A stretch of DNA of 64,000 nt from Ramlibacter henchirensis (GTDB lineage Bacteria > Pseudomonadota > Gammaproteobacteria > Burkholderiales > Burkholderiaceae_C), in the NCBI RefSeq assembly GCF_004682015.1, contig NZ_SMLM01000003.1, positions 124,001-188,000 on the forward strand, written 5' to 3'. A model generated the notes under the pieces. It saw only the letters and a program-made list of their open reading frames with translations. It was not told the DNA's origin and did no database searches. The position numbers and the translations under genes were made by a program. Shown in pieces: positions 39,454-48,531 of this stretch. The first letter of the stretch is position 1. Every line of letters starts with the position of its first letter.

Positions 39454-41711
39454 AGGCGCCGGGCCGCCGTTCCATCCGCAGCAAGCTCAACGCCATCCTG
39501 GCGACCACGACCCTCATCGCCCTGCTGGTCGCCGCGGCGGCACTGGTCGTGTTCGACCTGCGCCGCGAACTGGCCGACATCCACGAGGACCTGGTCACGC
39601 AAGCCGACGTGATCGCGCTGGCGACCGCACCGGCCGTGGCCTTCGCCGATGCGCGCGTGGCCCTCGAGAACCTTTCGGTGCTGCGCGCCAAGCAGTCGGT
39701 GGTGGCCGCGGCGCTGTACGACGAGCGCGCTGCGCTGTTCGCCACCTACCGAAGGCCCGGCTCGGAAGGCGTGGAGATCCCCGCCCGGACGCAGCCGAGT
39801 GGCGTCACGGTGGAGGGGGACTGGGCGGTGGTGTGGCGGCCCGTGCTGCTCAATCGCGAGCGGGTGGGCACGGTGTGGCTGCAGGTGCGCCACGAGCGGC
39901 TGCGCCAGGCGATCGAGTACCTGGGCGCGCTGGTGCTGATCATGGGGGGCAGCCTGGCGGCGGCGCTGCTGCTGTCCAACCGGCTGCAGCGCTCGCTGAC
40001 CGCGCCGATCATGGGCATCAGCGAAGTGGCCCGCAAGATCCTGCGCGGCGAGACCGGCGACCTGCGCGCGACGAAAAGCAGCGACGACGAAGTCGGCGAG
40101 CTGGTCGATGCGTTCAATGCGATGCTCGACGAACTGCAGCGGCGATCGCACACGCTGGAGGCCGCCAACCAGGCGCTGCGCACGAGCGAGGCCCGTTACC
40201 AGCTCGCGGTGCGCGGCTCCAGCGCGGGCCTGTGGGACTGGGACATGCCGGCCGGCACGATGTTCTTCTCGCCGCGATTCAAGGCGCTGCTGGGCTACAC
40301 CGACGAGGAGTTCCCGGACCTGCCGTCGTCGATCCGCCAGGTGCTGCATCCGGACGACCGCTCCCTCGTGAAAGCGGCGTTCCGCGCCCACCTGCGCGAG
40401 CGCGCGCCGTACCAGGTCGAATGCCGGCTGCGGGACCGGACAGGCCGCTGGCGCTGGTTCTTCGTCGCCGGCGCTGCCTTGTGGGACTCGGCGGGGCAGC
40501 CCTTCCGCATGGCCGGCTCGGTGGTGGAAGTCACCGAGCGCAAGGAAGCGGAGCGGGTGCTGCAGGAAGCCAATCGCGCCAAGGACGAATTCCTCGCGAC
40601 GCTGGCGCACGAGCTGCGCAACCCGCTCGCGCCGATCCGCACCGGCCTGGAGATCCTGAAGAAGGACACGGCCAACGGCGAGCTCTCCGCGCGCGCCCGC
40701 ACGATGATGGAGCGGCAGCTCGGCCACATGATCCGCCTGATCGACGACCTGCTGGACATCTCGCGCATCAACAGCGGCAAGATCCGGCTGGAGGTCTCGC
40801 GCATCCGGCTGCGGCCGGTGCTCGACAGCGCGGTGGAGATCAGCCGGCCGGCGATCGCCTCGGGCGGCCATGCGCTCACCGTCGACGCGCCGCAGGAGGA
40901 GATCGAGCTGATGGGCGATCCGACGCGGCTCGCGCAGGCGCTGGGCAACCTCCTGAACAACGCCGCCAAGTACACCCCGCCCGGCGGCCGCGTCCTGCTG
41001 CGCGCGCGGCGCGACGGCGATGACGCGCTGATCGAGGTGGAGGACAACGGCGAAGGCATCCCGCACGAGATGCTGGAGAGCATCTTCTCGCTGTTCGCGC
41101 AGGTGCGCAGCACGCTGGACCGCGCGCAGGGCGGCCTGGGCATCGGGCTGTACCTGGTTCGCAGCCTGATCGAACTGCATGGCGGCACGGTCGTCGCGGA
41201 AAGCCCGGGCCCGGGCCTGGGCAGCCGCTTCGTCGTGCGGGTGCCTTGCCTGCCGGCTTCGGTGCAGGCGCTTGCGGAGGAGGCGCCCTCGTCGGAAGCC
41301 AGGCCCGCGGAGGGGCTCAAGGTGCTGCTCGTGGACGACAACGTGGATGCGGCCGAGACGCTTTCGCTGGTGCTGGAGATGGCGGGCTGCATGACGCGCA
41401 TGCTCCATGAAGGAACGCACGTCGTGGAAGCCGCGCACGAGTTCGGGCCGGACCTGATCCTGCTGGACATCGGCCTGCCGGGCATGAGCGGCTACGAGGT
41501 GGCGCAGCGGCTGCGCCGGGAACCGCGCTTCGTCCGCACGCTGCTGGTGGCGATCACGGGCTGGGGCACGGAACAGGATCGGCGCCGCTCGCAGGAGGCC
41601 GGGTTCGACCAGCACCTGACCAAGCCGGTGGACTTCGCGGCGCTGGAGCCGCTGCTGCGGCAGGCCAAGGCCAAGGCAGCGGCGGCGGGACGGGCCAACG
41701 CGCAGCCTTAG
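39450..41711 (+). CDS. Hybrid sensor histidine kinase with CHASE8-like sensor, HAMP, PAS, REC
   Basis: 753-residue inner-membrane kinase. Order: TM1 (about 18-38), periplasmic CHASE8-like domain (IHEDLVTQADVIALATAPAVAF, VLRAKQSVVAAALYDERAALFATY), TM2 (about 155-178), HAMP, PAS domain (SEARYQLAVRGSSAGLWDWD), HisKA with phosphoacceptor H387 in LAHELRNPLAP, HATPase (NLLNNAAKYTPPGG, GGLGIGLYLVRSLIELHGG), and a C-terminal receiver with D673 (LLDIGLPGMSGYE). The CHASE8 sensor normally occurs on diguanylate cyclases. The gene overlaps the YfiR gene by four bases, so YfiR probably controls this kinase. No separate response regulator is adjacent. Confidence 0.92.
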   Translation: MKAPGRRSIRSKLNAILATTTLIALLVAAAALVVFDLRRELADIHEDLVTQADVIALATAPAVAFADARVALENLSVLRAKQSVVAAALYDERAALFATYRRPGSEGVEIPARTQPSGVTVEGDWAVVWRPVLLNRERVGTVWLQVRHERLRQAIEYLGALVLIMGGSLAAALLLSNRLQRSLTAPIMGISEVARKILRGETGDLRATKSSDDEVGELVDAFNAMLDELQRRSHTLEAANQALRTSEARYQLAVRGSSAGLWDWDMPAGTMFFSPRFKALLGYTDEEFPDLPSSIRQVLHPDDRSLVKAAFRAHLRERAPYQVECRLRDRTGRWRWFFVAGAALWDSAGQPFRMAGSVVEVTERKEAERVLQEANRAKDEFLATLAHELRNPLAPIRTGLEILKKDTANGELSARARTMMERQLGHMIRLIDDLLDISRINSGKIRLEVSRIRLRPVLDSAVEISRPAIASGGHALTVDAPQEEIELMGDPTRLAQALGNLLNNAAKYTPPGGRVLLRARRDGDDALIEVEDNGEGIPHEMLESIFSLFAQVRSTLDRAQGGLGIGLYLVRSLIELHGGTVVAESPGPGLGSRFVVRVPCLPASVQALAEEAPSSEARPAEGLKVLLVDDNVDAAETLSLVLEMAGCMTRMLHEGTHVVEAAHEFGPDLILLDIGLPGMSGYEVAQRLRREPRFVRTLLVAITGWGTEQDRRRSQEAGFDQHLTKPVDFAALEPLLRQAKAKAAAAGRANAQP

Positions 41712-42160
41712 GGCAGGAGCTGCTCCAGCCGGTCCACGAAAGGCTGCTGCGCGGCAAGCAGCTTGCGCCGGGCCGCCTGCGGATCGAACCAGCCGGCGCG
41801 ATCGATCTCGGGGAACTGCCGCAGCCGGCCCGAGCGCGGCGGCCACTCGACCTCGAAGAGGTTGCAGCGCAGGTGGGCCGGATCGAAGTCGCCCTCGAAG
41901 GCCCAGGCCTGCACGCGCTTGCCGCTCTTGAGGCGCACTTCGCCCAGGTCGAGGAAGGGTCCCGTGGGGGCGCAGCCGGTCTCTTCCTCGAATTCGCGGC
42001 AGGCCGCCGCGAGCGCGTCCTCGCCGTCCTGCAGTTCGCCTTTGGGGAGGGTCCAGGCGCCGTCGTCCTTGCGCGCCCAGAACGGCCCGCCCGGGTGGGC
42101 GAGCAGCAGTTCCAGCGCACCGGCGGCGCGGCGGAACATGAGCAGGCCGGCGCTTCTCAT
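41708..42160 (-). CDS. Nudix hydrolase
   Basis: 150-residue hydrolase of nucleoside-diphosphate-linked substrates. The Nudix box is intact: GELQDGEDALAAACREFEEETG. The N-terminal MRSAGLLMFRRAAGALELLLAHPGGPFW and WTLPKG are typical of NTP pyrophosphohydrolase/diadenosine-type members. Substrate unknown. Its stop overlaps the kinase stop by four bases (convergent). Confidence 0.93.
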   Translation of the reverse strand: MRSAGLLMFRRAAGALELLLAHPGGPFWARKDDGAWTLPKGELQDGEDALAAACREFEEETGCAPTGPFLDLGEVRLKSGKRVQAWAFEGDFDPAHLRCNLFEVEWPPRSGRLRQFPEIDRAGWFDPQAARRKLLAAQQPFVDRLEQLLP

Positions 42161-42182
42161 CGCCGGCCGATTCTCGCGCGGG

Positions 42183-42356
42183 CTAGCGCCGCACGTCCGC
42201 CTCGTCCCGGCCGTCCGGCTGCCGCTGGCGGTCCTGCGAGATCAGATGCTCCATGGCGCTGGCGGCACCTTCGCCCGAGCGGCGGCCCGGCGCCTGGTCG
42301 GCGGGCGCGCGGCCCGTCGGCGCGGTGTCGTCGTTGCGTTCCTGCGATTGGCTCAT
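42183..42356 (-). CDS. Small hypothetical hydrophilic protein
   Basis: 57-residue, very hydrophilic product starting MSQSQERNDDTAPTGRAPAD and ending QDRQRQPDGRDEADVRR. AGGA eight bases before the ATG supports expression. No known motif; probably disordered. Confidence 0.4.
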   Translation of the reverse strand: MSQSQERNDDTAPTGRAPADQAPGRRSGEGAASAMEHLISQDRQRQPDGRDEADVRR

Positions 42357-42487
42357 CTCGACGTCCTTTCCAACCACGCGCACGGGAGATTGCCATGCGC
42401 AGGCGCATTGAAGCGCTGCAAGTCGAGCTCAGCAGTCGGTGCAAGCCCAACCGTCGTGTAGGACAACGGCTGAGCCTGGCGTGCTTT

Positions 42488-43309
42488 TCAGGGCTGGTGG
42501 CGGGCCTGGAAATGACGCGGCGGCTGGCCCATGGCGGCCTTGAACATGGCGCTGAAGGCGCTCTCGCTCGCGTAGCCGGTAGCCGCGGCCACCTGCTGCA
42601 CCGGCACGCCGCGCGCCAGCAAGGGGAGGGCGTGGGCCAGCACGGCCTGCTGGCGCCATTGCTGGTAGCCGGTGCGCAGCTCGGCCCGGAACAGCCGCGC
42701 CAGGGTCCGCTCGCTGGCGCCGACGTCCGCGGCCCATTCGGCCAGGCTGCCGCGCTGGCCCGGGGCGCGCAGCACGGCTTCGCACAGCGCGCGCAATCGT
42801 TTGTCGCCGCCGGGCGCAGGCAGCGGGACGCCCAGCGCCTGCGGGTCGGCATGCCGCAGTTCCTCCAGCACCAGGCCGACGAGCAGCCGCTCGCGCTCGC
42901 GCGGCAGGCCGGGAGCGTCCAGCGCCGCGACCAGCTCCCGCAGCAGCGGCGAGACCTGCAGCACGCGGCAGCCGCTCCAGCCGGCGGGCGTTACCCCGGC
43001 GTGCAGGTACAGGGTTCGGAATTGGGCGGTCTCCAGCACGTGCACCGAATGGCGCGCGCCCGGCGCGATCCACACCGCGCGCGAGGGCGGGACGATGTAC
43101 GTCACCTCGTCGGGCGCGCCGCGGCCCTGTTCGGCGCACACCTGCAGCACGCCGCTGGAGCAATAGGCGAGCTGCGCCCACGCATGCCGGTGCGGCTCGA
43201 AGTGCGTGTCGGCCGGCAGCGAACGGGCGCGCAGACGCACGGGCCGGGCCGCACTCGGGCGGTACGCGTCGGCGCCCGCAACGGGTGAGGAAAACACGGG
43301 TTGGGCCAT
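42488..43309 (-). CDS. AraC-family transcriptional regulator
   Basis: 273-residue regulator: N-terminal cupin ligand domain (LPADTHFEPHRHAWAQLAYCSSGVLQV, PPSRAVWIAPGARHSV) and C-terminal double helix-turn-helix (SLAEWAADVGASERTLARLFRAELRTGY; VQQVAAATGYASESAFSAMFKAAMGQPPRHF). Cupin-type AraC proteins of this form usually control an adjacent exporter. The MFS transporter starts 74 bp away on the opposite strand. ATG at 43309 precedes MAQPVFSSP; upstream ATGs lack support. Confidence 0.92.
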   Translation of the reverse strand: MAQPVFSSPVAGADAYRPSAARPVRLRARSLPADTHFEPHRHAWAQLAYCSSGVLQVCAEQGRGAPDEVTYIVPPSRAVWIAPGARHSVHVLETAQFRTLYLHAGVTPAGWSGCRVLQVSPLLRELVAALDAPGLPRERERLLVGLVLEELRHADPQALGVPLPAPGGDKRLRALCEAVLRAPGQRGSLAEWAADVGASERTLARLFRAELRTGYQQWRQQAVLAHALPLLARGVPVQQVAAATGYASESAFSAMFKAAMGQPPRHFQARHQP

Positions 43310-43382
43310 TCGGGCATTTTGGCGGGAAACCGGGGAAAGCTGGCGAACTGTCGCATTCCGGAAAGCGGCGCCTCTCGGTACG

Positions 43383-44627
43383 ATGCCCGCCATGGCTTCC
43401 AGCACCGCCGGCTCCGTGCCGCTTCCTCCCCTGCGCCAGGACGCCGGCGTCATCGGTCTGGTGGGCCTGGCCCACCTGGTCAGCCACTTCAGCCAGCTGC
43501 TCCTCGCGCCGCTGTTCCCCTGGCTGAAGGACGCACTGAACGCGAGCTACGTGGAGCTCGGCTTCCTGATGACGATCTTCTTCGTCGTGTCCTGCGGGGT
43601 GCAGGCGGCCTCCGGATTCCTGGTCGACCGGCACGGGCCGCGGCCGGTGCTGTTCGGCGGCCTGGCGCTGGTGGGGCTGGCGGGCTTCGGCTTCGCCGCG
43701 AGCACCAGCTACTGGATGATGGCCGCGTTCGCCGTGGTCGCCGGCGTCGGCAACGGTGTCTTCCATCCGGTCGACTACACGCTGCTCAACCGCAAGGTGA
43801 GCGCCCCCCGGCTGGGCCATGCCTACAGCTTCCACGGCATCACCGGCAGCCTGGGCTGGGCGCTGGCGCCGGCCCTGCTCGTGCCGCTGGCCATCGCCTT
43901 CTCCTGGCGCGTGGCGCTGGCCGCCGCCGGTGCGCTGGCCTGGGTCGTGATGCTGGTGCTCTGGCTCAAGCGCGACCGGCTGGACCTGCCGAAGGCGGCT
44001 GCGACCACGCCCGGCGCGGCCAAGGCGGGCGACGCCACCTTCGATTTCCTGCGCATCCCGGCGGTCTGGATGTGCTTCGCGTTCTTCCTCGCGTACGCCG
44101 GCGTGCTGAGCGTGGTGCAGGCGTTCGCGCCGGAGGCGGCGCGGCAGCTGCATGGCGTGCCGGTGGCGCTGGTCGCGGCCTGCCTCACGATCTACATGGT
44201 GTGCAGCGCGGGCGGCATGGTCCTGGGCGGCTTCCTGGCGTCGGACCCCTCCCGCTGCGAGCGCATCGTGGCCGCCGGTTTCGGGCTGGCCGCCGTCGTG
44301 GCGCTGGTGATCGGGCTCGCGCCACTTCCGGCGCTGGCCATTCCGGCCCTGTTCGGCGCCATGGGCTTCGCCAGCGGCATCGCCGGGCCTTCGCGCGACC
44401 TGCTGGTCAAGCGCTCGACGCCGGAGAACGCCAGCGGCCGGGTGTTCGGCATCGTCTATTCCGGCCTGGACATCGGACAGGCGATCGCGCCGCTGGTGTT
44501 CGGCAGCCTGATGGACCACGGCCGCTATGCCGGCGTGTGGCTCGGCCTCGTGGCGTTGCAGGCACTGCTGATCGCCAGCGCGTTCAACGTGCGGCGCGTC
44601 CGCCGCACGGCGCTCGCGCCCGCCTGA
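43383..44627 (+). CDS. Major facilitator superfamily transporter
   Basis: 414-residue inner-membrane transporter with about 12 hydrophobic segments. The loop-2/3 motif GFLVDRHGPRPVLFGG is the MFS motif A (GxxxDRxGxRxxL). The C-terminal half repeats the pattern (GRVFGIVYSGLDIGQAIAPLVFG). Substrate unknown; the divergent AraC gene likely controls it. Starts at ATG 43383 or 43392 are both possible. Confidence 0.9.
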   Translation: MPAMASSTAGSVPLPPLRQDAGVIGLVGLAHLVSHFSQLLLAPLFPWLKDALNASYVELGFLMTIFFVVSCGVQAASGFLVDRHGPRPVLFGGLALVGLAGFGFAASTSYWMMAAFAVVAGVGNGVFHPVDYTLLNRKVSAPRLGHAYSFHGITGSLGWALAPALLVPLAIAFSWRVALAAAGALAWVVMLVLWLKRDRLDLPKAAATTPGAAKAGDATFDFLRIPAVWMCFAFFLAYAGVLSVVQAFAPEAARQLHGVPVALVAACLTIYMVCSAGGMVLGGFLASDPSRCERIVAAGFGLAAVVALVIGLAPLPALAIPALFGAMGFASGIAGPSRDLLVKRSTPENASGRVFGIVYSGLDIGQAIAPLVFGSLMDHGRYAGVWLGLVALQALLIASAFNVRRVRRTALAPA

Positions 44628-44676
44628 GTTCTGCCGCCGCGCGATCGGCGGTCCGGCGCGGGTATCCTTGTCGCCC

Positions 44677-46329
44677 ATGTACGCGCCGTATTTCGGGCTG
44701 TCGCACGAGCCGTTCTCGATCGCGCCGGACCCGCGCTACCTGTTCATGAGCGAGCGCCACCGCGAGGCGCTCGCGCACCTGCTCTACGGCCTGGGCGGCG
44801 GGGGCGGCTTCGTGCTGCTCACGGGAGAGATCGGCACGGGCAAGACGACGGTGTGCCGCGGGTTCCTGGAGCAGATCCCGGAGAACTGCAACGTCGCCTA
44901 CATCTTCAATCCCAAGCTCACGGTCACGGAGCTGCTGCAGTCGGTCTGCGAGGAGTTCCGCATCCAGGTGCCGCGCCGCGAAGGCGCCGTGCCCACGGTC
45001 AAGGACTACCTCGACCCGCTCAACGCCTTCCTGCTGCAGTCGCACGCGAACGGCCGCAACAGCGTGCTGATCATCGACGAGGCCCAGAACCTCTCGGCCG
45101 ACGTGCTGGAGCAGCTGCGCCTGCTGACGAACCTGGAGACGTCCCAGCGCAAGCTGCTGCAGATCGTGCTGATCGGGCAGCCCGAGCTGCGGGAGCTGCT
45201 GGCGCAGCCGCGGCTGGAGCAGCTCGCGCAGCGTGTCATCGCGCGGTTCCATCTCGACGCGCTGACGCGCACGGAGACGCAGCAGTACGTGCGGCACCGG
45301 CTGGAGATCGCGGGCCTGTCGCGGCCGATGCCGTTCGACCGCGGCGCGCTCGAGCGCATCCACAAGCGCAGCGGCGGCGTGCCGCGCCGGATCAACCTGC
45401 TGTGCGACCGCGCGCTGCTGGGCGCTTTCGGGCGCAGCGAAGCGACGGTGACCCGCGCGATCGTCGACCAGGCCGCGCGCGAAGTGTTCGGCGATCCCGC
45501 TCCCGCAGCGCAACCCACCTGGCCGCGCCAGGCCGCCGTGCTGGGCGTGGGACTCCTGGCCGGTGCAGGGCTGGTCGCCGGCGTGCGCTGGTGGACCGAA
45601 GCGCCGCAGCCGGTCGCGAGTCCTGCCGCCGCGGCCGCGCCGGCCCCGGTCCAGACAGAGACGGTCGCCCAGGTGAACACGGTCGCGGTCCAGCCGGTGG
45701 TCGCCGAGCCCGCTGCTGCGCGGGCCGCAGCGGCATCGAATCCGGTGCCGCCCACGCTGCTGCGCGACGAGCGCGCGGCCTGGCGCGAACTCGCCAAGGC
45801 CTGGAACCTCGAGGCGGGCGAGGGCGATCCCTGCGCCGCGCTGGCACGCGAGTCCGTTCACTGCTTCACGCGAGCGCTGCCGCTCGGTTTGATCCGCCAG
45901 CTGGACCGGCCGGGCATCGTGACGCTCGATCGCGACACGGGCAAGCCTTCCTACGCAGTGCTCACCGCGATCACCGACAAGTCCGCCACGCTGTCGGCGG
46001 GCGGAAGCGAGCAGACCGTGACGCTGGCCGCGCTCGCGTCGCGCTGGAACGGCGAGTGGGCCACGCTCTGGCGCGCCCCGGCGGGCTTCGATCCGCGTTC
46101 GCCGGAGCGCGAAGCCCGCAAGGTCGCCGGCTGGGTGGATGAGCAGCTCGCCAAGGCCGGCGCTGCGGCCGCGGAGGGTGATGTGAGCGGCGGCCCGCTG
46201 CGCGGCCGCATCCGCAGCTTCCAGCTCGCGCAAGGCCTGCCCGCCGACGGCGTGCTCGGCCCGTTGACCTTCATGCAACTCAATCGCAGCGCCGGCGTCG
46301 ACGAGCCGCACCTGCGCCACGCGCCCTGA
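44677..46329 (+). CDS. ExeA-type ATPase with peptidoglycan-binding domain
   Basis: 550-residue inner-membrane ATPase. N-terminal AAA+ domain: MYAPYFGLSHEPFSIAPDPRYLF, Walker A LLTGEIGTGKTTVCRGFL, Walker B LIIDEAQNLSADVLEQLR, sensor region IVLIGQPELRELL. A TM segment (near 290-310, AAVLGVGLLAGAGLVAGVRWW) is followed by a Pro/Ala-rich linker and a C-terminal PG_binding_1-like domain (FQLAQGLPADGVLGPLTFMQLN). ExeA with ExeB/GspB inserts the type II secretin through peptidoglycan; the neighbouring gene is GspB-like, matching this role. No other T2SS gene is in the window. Confidence 0.92.
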   Translation: MYAPYFGLSHEPFSIAPDPRYLFMSERHREALAHLLYGLGGGGGFVLLTGEIGTGKTTVCRGFLEQIPENCNVAYIFNPKLTVTELLQSVCEEFRIQVPRREGAVPTVKDYLDPLNAFLLQSHANGRNSVLIIDEAQNLSADVLEQLRLLTNLETSQRKLLQIVLIGQPELRELLAQPRLEQLAQRVIARFHLDALTRTETQQYVRHRLEIAGLSRPMPFDRGALERIHKRSGGVPRRINLLCDRALLGAFGRSEATVTRAIVDQAAREVFGDPAPAAQPTWPRQAAVLGVGLLAGAGLVAGVRWWTEAPQPVASPAAAAAPAPVQTETVAQVNTVAVQPVVAEPAAARAAAASNPVPPTLLRDERAAWRELAKAWNLEAGEGDPCAALARESVHCFTRALPLGLIRQLDRPGIVTLDRDTGKPSYAVLTAITDKSATLSAGGSEQTVTLAALASRWNGEWATLWRAPAGFDPRSPEREARKVAGWVDEQLAKAGAAAAEGDVSGGPLRGRIRSFQLAQGLPADGVLGPLTFMQLNRSAGVDEPHLRHAP

Positions 46330-46331
46330 CC

Positions 46332-47081
46332 ATGTCGTACATCCTTGAAGCCTTGCGCAAGGCAGACGCCCAACGCGAACGCGCGCGCGTGCCCGGCTTG
46401 CATGCGCGACCGCTTTCCGCCGTGGTGGAGGCGGAGCCCGAGCGCCGCTGGGGCGGTCCCGCCATGGCAGCCGTGCTGGCGGTGGGCATGGTGATGGTGG
46501 GCCTGGTCGCCTGGCGGCTGGCCGGCGGTGGCGGAACGCCCGCTGCGGCACCGGTGGAAGCGGTTGCAGCGGTCACGCCGGCAGCACCGGCGATCACCCC
46601 CCCGGTTCTCAGCACGCCTGCCGCACCGCCCGCACCCGCCGAGCCCGCCACGGCCATCGTGCCGGCCGCGCCGCCGCCGTTGCCGCACTCGGCGGAACCG
46701 GAGCGGCCGGCGCGCGCCGCCAGGGCGCCTGCGACCGCTCGCCAAGCCGAGCCCGTTGCCGCCCCCGAGGCTCGCTCACCCGCGCCCGCCACGGCCCCGG
46801 GCGCCGTCGCGGCTGCGCAAGTGCCTGCGCCCATGCCGGCCGCTTCAGCCGTCCCGGTCGCCGCCCCGATGCTCGCCAACGCCGCGCCGCCCGGCACGCC
46901 GCAACTGGCGGTGAGCGGCGGCGTCTATTCGCAGAATCCGGCGCAGCGCATGCTCATCGTGAACGGCCAGGTGTTCAACGAAGGCAGCGAGGTCGCTTCC
47001 GGCGTGCGGCTGGAGGAAGTGCGGCCCAACAAGCAGGCCGTGATGAACTTCCGCGGGCAGCGCTTCACGCTGCCGTACTGA
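46332..47081 (+). CDS. gspB: General secretion pathway protein B
   Basis: 249-residue ExeB/GspB protein: MSYILEALRKADAQRERARVPGLHA cytoplasmic N-terminus, one TM helix (about 45-65, AAVLAVGMVMVGLVAWRLAG), a long Ala/Pro-rich periplasmic linker (about 70-180) and a C-terminal globular domain (LAVSGGVYSQNPAQRMLIVNGQV, VRPNKQAVMNFRGQRFTLPY). It works with ExeA to assemble the type II secretin. Two bases separate it from the ATPase gene. Confidence 0.93.
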   Translation: MSYILEALRKADAQRERARVPGLHARPLSAVVEAEPERRWGGPAMAAVLAVGMVMVGLVAWRLAGGGGTPAAAPVEAVAAVTPAAPAITPPVLSTPAAPPAPAEPATAIVPAAPPPLPHSAEPERPARAARAPATARQAEPVAAPEARSPAPATAPGAVAAAQVPAPMPAASAVPVAAPMLANAAPPGTPQLAVSGGVYSQNPAQRMLIVNGQVFNEGSEVASGVRLEEVRPNKQAVMNFRGQRFTLPY

Positions 47082-47088
47082 AGGACGG

Positions 47089-47760
47089 TCAGCGCGCCAT
47101 CGGCGACTGGAACACCGACCAGCGGCCTTCGCGGAACAAGTACAGCGCCGACGAAACGCGGCTCCTGTTCGCCGATGCGTAGAGCGCGGCGACGCTGAAG
47201 CGCAAGGCCGCGACCGCTTCGTCGTCGTCGGCCGGCGCGTACAGCAGGCCTCCGCGTTGCGGCACCGCCACCACCAGCCCCTTCGCATGCCTTGCTTCCA
47301 GCGATTGCCAGAACGTCCGGTCGAGGAAGTAGCTGCTGTTCAGGTCGTCGGCGCGGCCCAGCACCTGCATCAGGCCGCCGCGCCACGGGCGCACCGTCGG
47401 CTCGCCGTAGGTGCGGCGCATGTTCGCCACCGCGAGCTGCAGCGCCTGCTCCGGCTCCAGCTGCAAGCGGTCCAGGTCCTCCGGCGACGCGCTCTGCAGG
47501 TGGGCAGCGCTGTCGAACACCAGCCGGATGTGCATGTCGCCCACGTAGCGGAACCAGCTGGTCTCCAGTTCCACCTCGCTGCCATCGGGCAGCTGCGCGC
47601 GCAGCGTTCCATAGGGCTGCAGCGTCTCGCGATCCTGGTTGATGCCGGAAGACTCGCGCAGGACCGCCAGCAGGTTGCCCGGCCCCGTGTCGAAGGAGTC
47701 CTGCGCCTGCGCGCTACACACCATCAGCGCCGCCGCGATCGCCACCCATGCCCTCTTCAT
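47089..47760 (-). CDS. Exported DUF1444-like protein
   Basis: 223-residue protein with a signal peptide (MKRAWVAIAAALMVCSAQA). The mature region has DLDRLQLEPEQALQLAVANMRRTYGEP, LDRTFWQSLEARHAKGLVVAVPQRGGLLYAPADDDEAVAALR read in two parts, and SSALYLFREGRWSVFQ. That order resembles the DUF1444/YtpQ family, whose members are cytoplasmic and of unknown function; here it is exported, a notable difference. It converges with gspB seven bases away. Confidence 0.75.
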   Translation of the reverse strand: MKRAWVAIAAALMVCSAQAQDSFDTGPGNLLAVLRESSGINQDRETLQPYGTLRAQLPDGSEVELETSWFRYVGDMHIRLVFDSAAHLQSASPEDLDRLQLEPEQALQLAVANMRRTYGEPTVRPWRGGLMQVLGRADDLNSSYFLDRTFWQSLEARHAKGLVVAVPQRGGLLYAPADDDEAVAALRFSVAALYASANRSRVSSALYLFREGRWSVFQSPMAR

Positions 47761-47950
47761 GCCGTCCTCCCGTTACGGACGAATATGCGACGAGCCGACA
47801 TGCGCCGCAACACGCGTTACACGATGTGTGGCGGATGGGCTGCTTTCGCGTGTCATGTAAACGGTTACGGAACTTGCTGAGCCATGCATGCATGTAAGCG
47901 AGCTCATCCCTAGCATCCAAGGCTCACCCACCCCACTGAGAGGATTTCCG

Positions 47951-48460
47951 ATGGCACTGCAGTCTCCCTTCTTCAACAACGGCAAGCGTGAGGACGTGCG
48001 CCCGAACACCCCCAACGGCGCCGCGCTGAGCACCGCTGCCGCGCCGACGGCGCCCGCCGCCAACACCGCGCCCGCTCAGGAAGGCGAAGCGAAACTGACC
48101 GTCGGCCCGAACATCAAGCTCAAGGGCGTGGAAATCACCGACTGCGACACGCTCGTGGTCGAGGGTTCCGTCGAGGCCACGATGGACTCGCGCATGATCC
48201 AGATCTCCGAGCGCGGCTCCTTCAAGGGCTCCGCCGAGATCGACGTGGCCGAGATCCGCGGCTCCTTCGACGGCAACCTGACCGTGCGCCAGAAGCTGGT
48301 GATCTACTCCACCGGCAAGGTCACCGGCCGCATCCGTTACGGCAAGGTGGTGATCGAGGAGGGCGGCCAGCTCTCCGGCGAGATCGAGTTCGGCGCCACC
48401 CCGGCGTCCGCCACTGCCGCCACCCGCAACACCGGCACGCCCAAGCTGCAGGTCGCCTGA
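47951..48460 (+). CDS. Bactofilin
   Basis: 169-residue cytoskeletal protein of the bactofilin (DUF583) family: low-complexity N-terminus (MALQSPFFNNGKREDVRPN, Ala/Pro/Thr), then the beta-helix core KLTVGPNIKLKGVEITDCDTLVVEGSVEA, SRMIQISERGSFKGSAEIDVAEIRGSFDGNLTVRQKLVIY in strand repeats, ending KVVIEEGGQLSGEIEFG. It polymerises without nucleotide and positions cell-wall or stalk proteins. AGAGGA precedes the ATG. A long strong terminator follows. Confidence 0.95.
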   Translation: MALQSPFFNNGKREDVRPNTPNGAALSTAAAPTAPAANTAPAQEGEAKLTVGPNIKLKGVEITDCDTLVVEGSVEATMDSRMIQISERGSFKGSAEIDVAEIRGSFDGNLTVRQKLVIYSTGKVTGRIRYGKVVIEEGGQLSGEIEFGATPASATAATRNTGTPKLQVA

Positions 48461-48480
48461 GATCAAGTTGCTGTCACACG

Positions 48481-48511
48481 AAAAAAAGCGCGGCCCGGCC
48501 GCGCTTTTTTT
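48481..48511 (+). terminator. Terminator after bactofilin
   Basis: GCGCGGC (48488-48494) and GCCGCGC (48498-48504) form the stem, flanked by seven A's before and seven T's after; strong intrinsic terminator, also readable on the minus strand for the isomerase gene that ends at 48532. Confidence 0.93.
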
Positions 48512-48531
48512 CTTGCCGCAAGGCGGCGAGC

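Noticed and set aside
38514..41846. Minus-strand frame of about 1100 codons opposite YfiR and the hybrid kinase
   Set aside because: Antisense of real genes; no recognisable protein.
47880..47895. Alternating CATG repeat upstream of bactofilin
   Set aside because: Only three CATG units; no regulator signature and likely chance.
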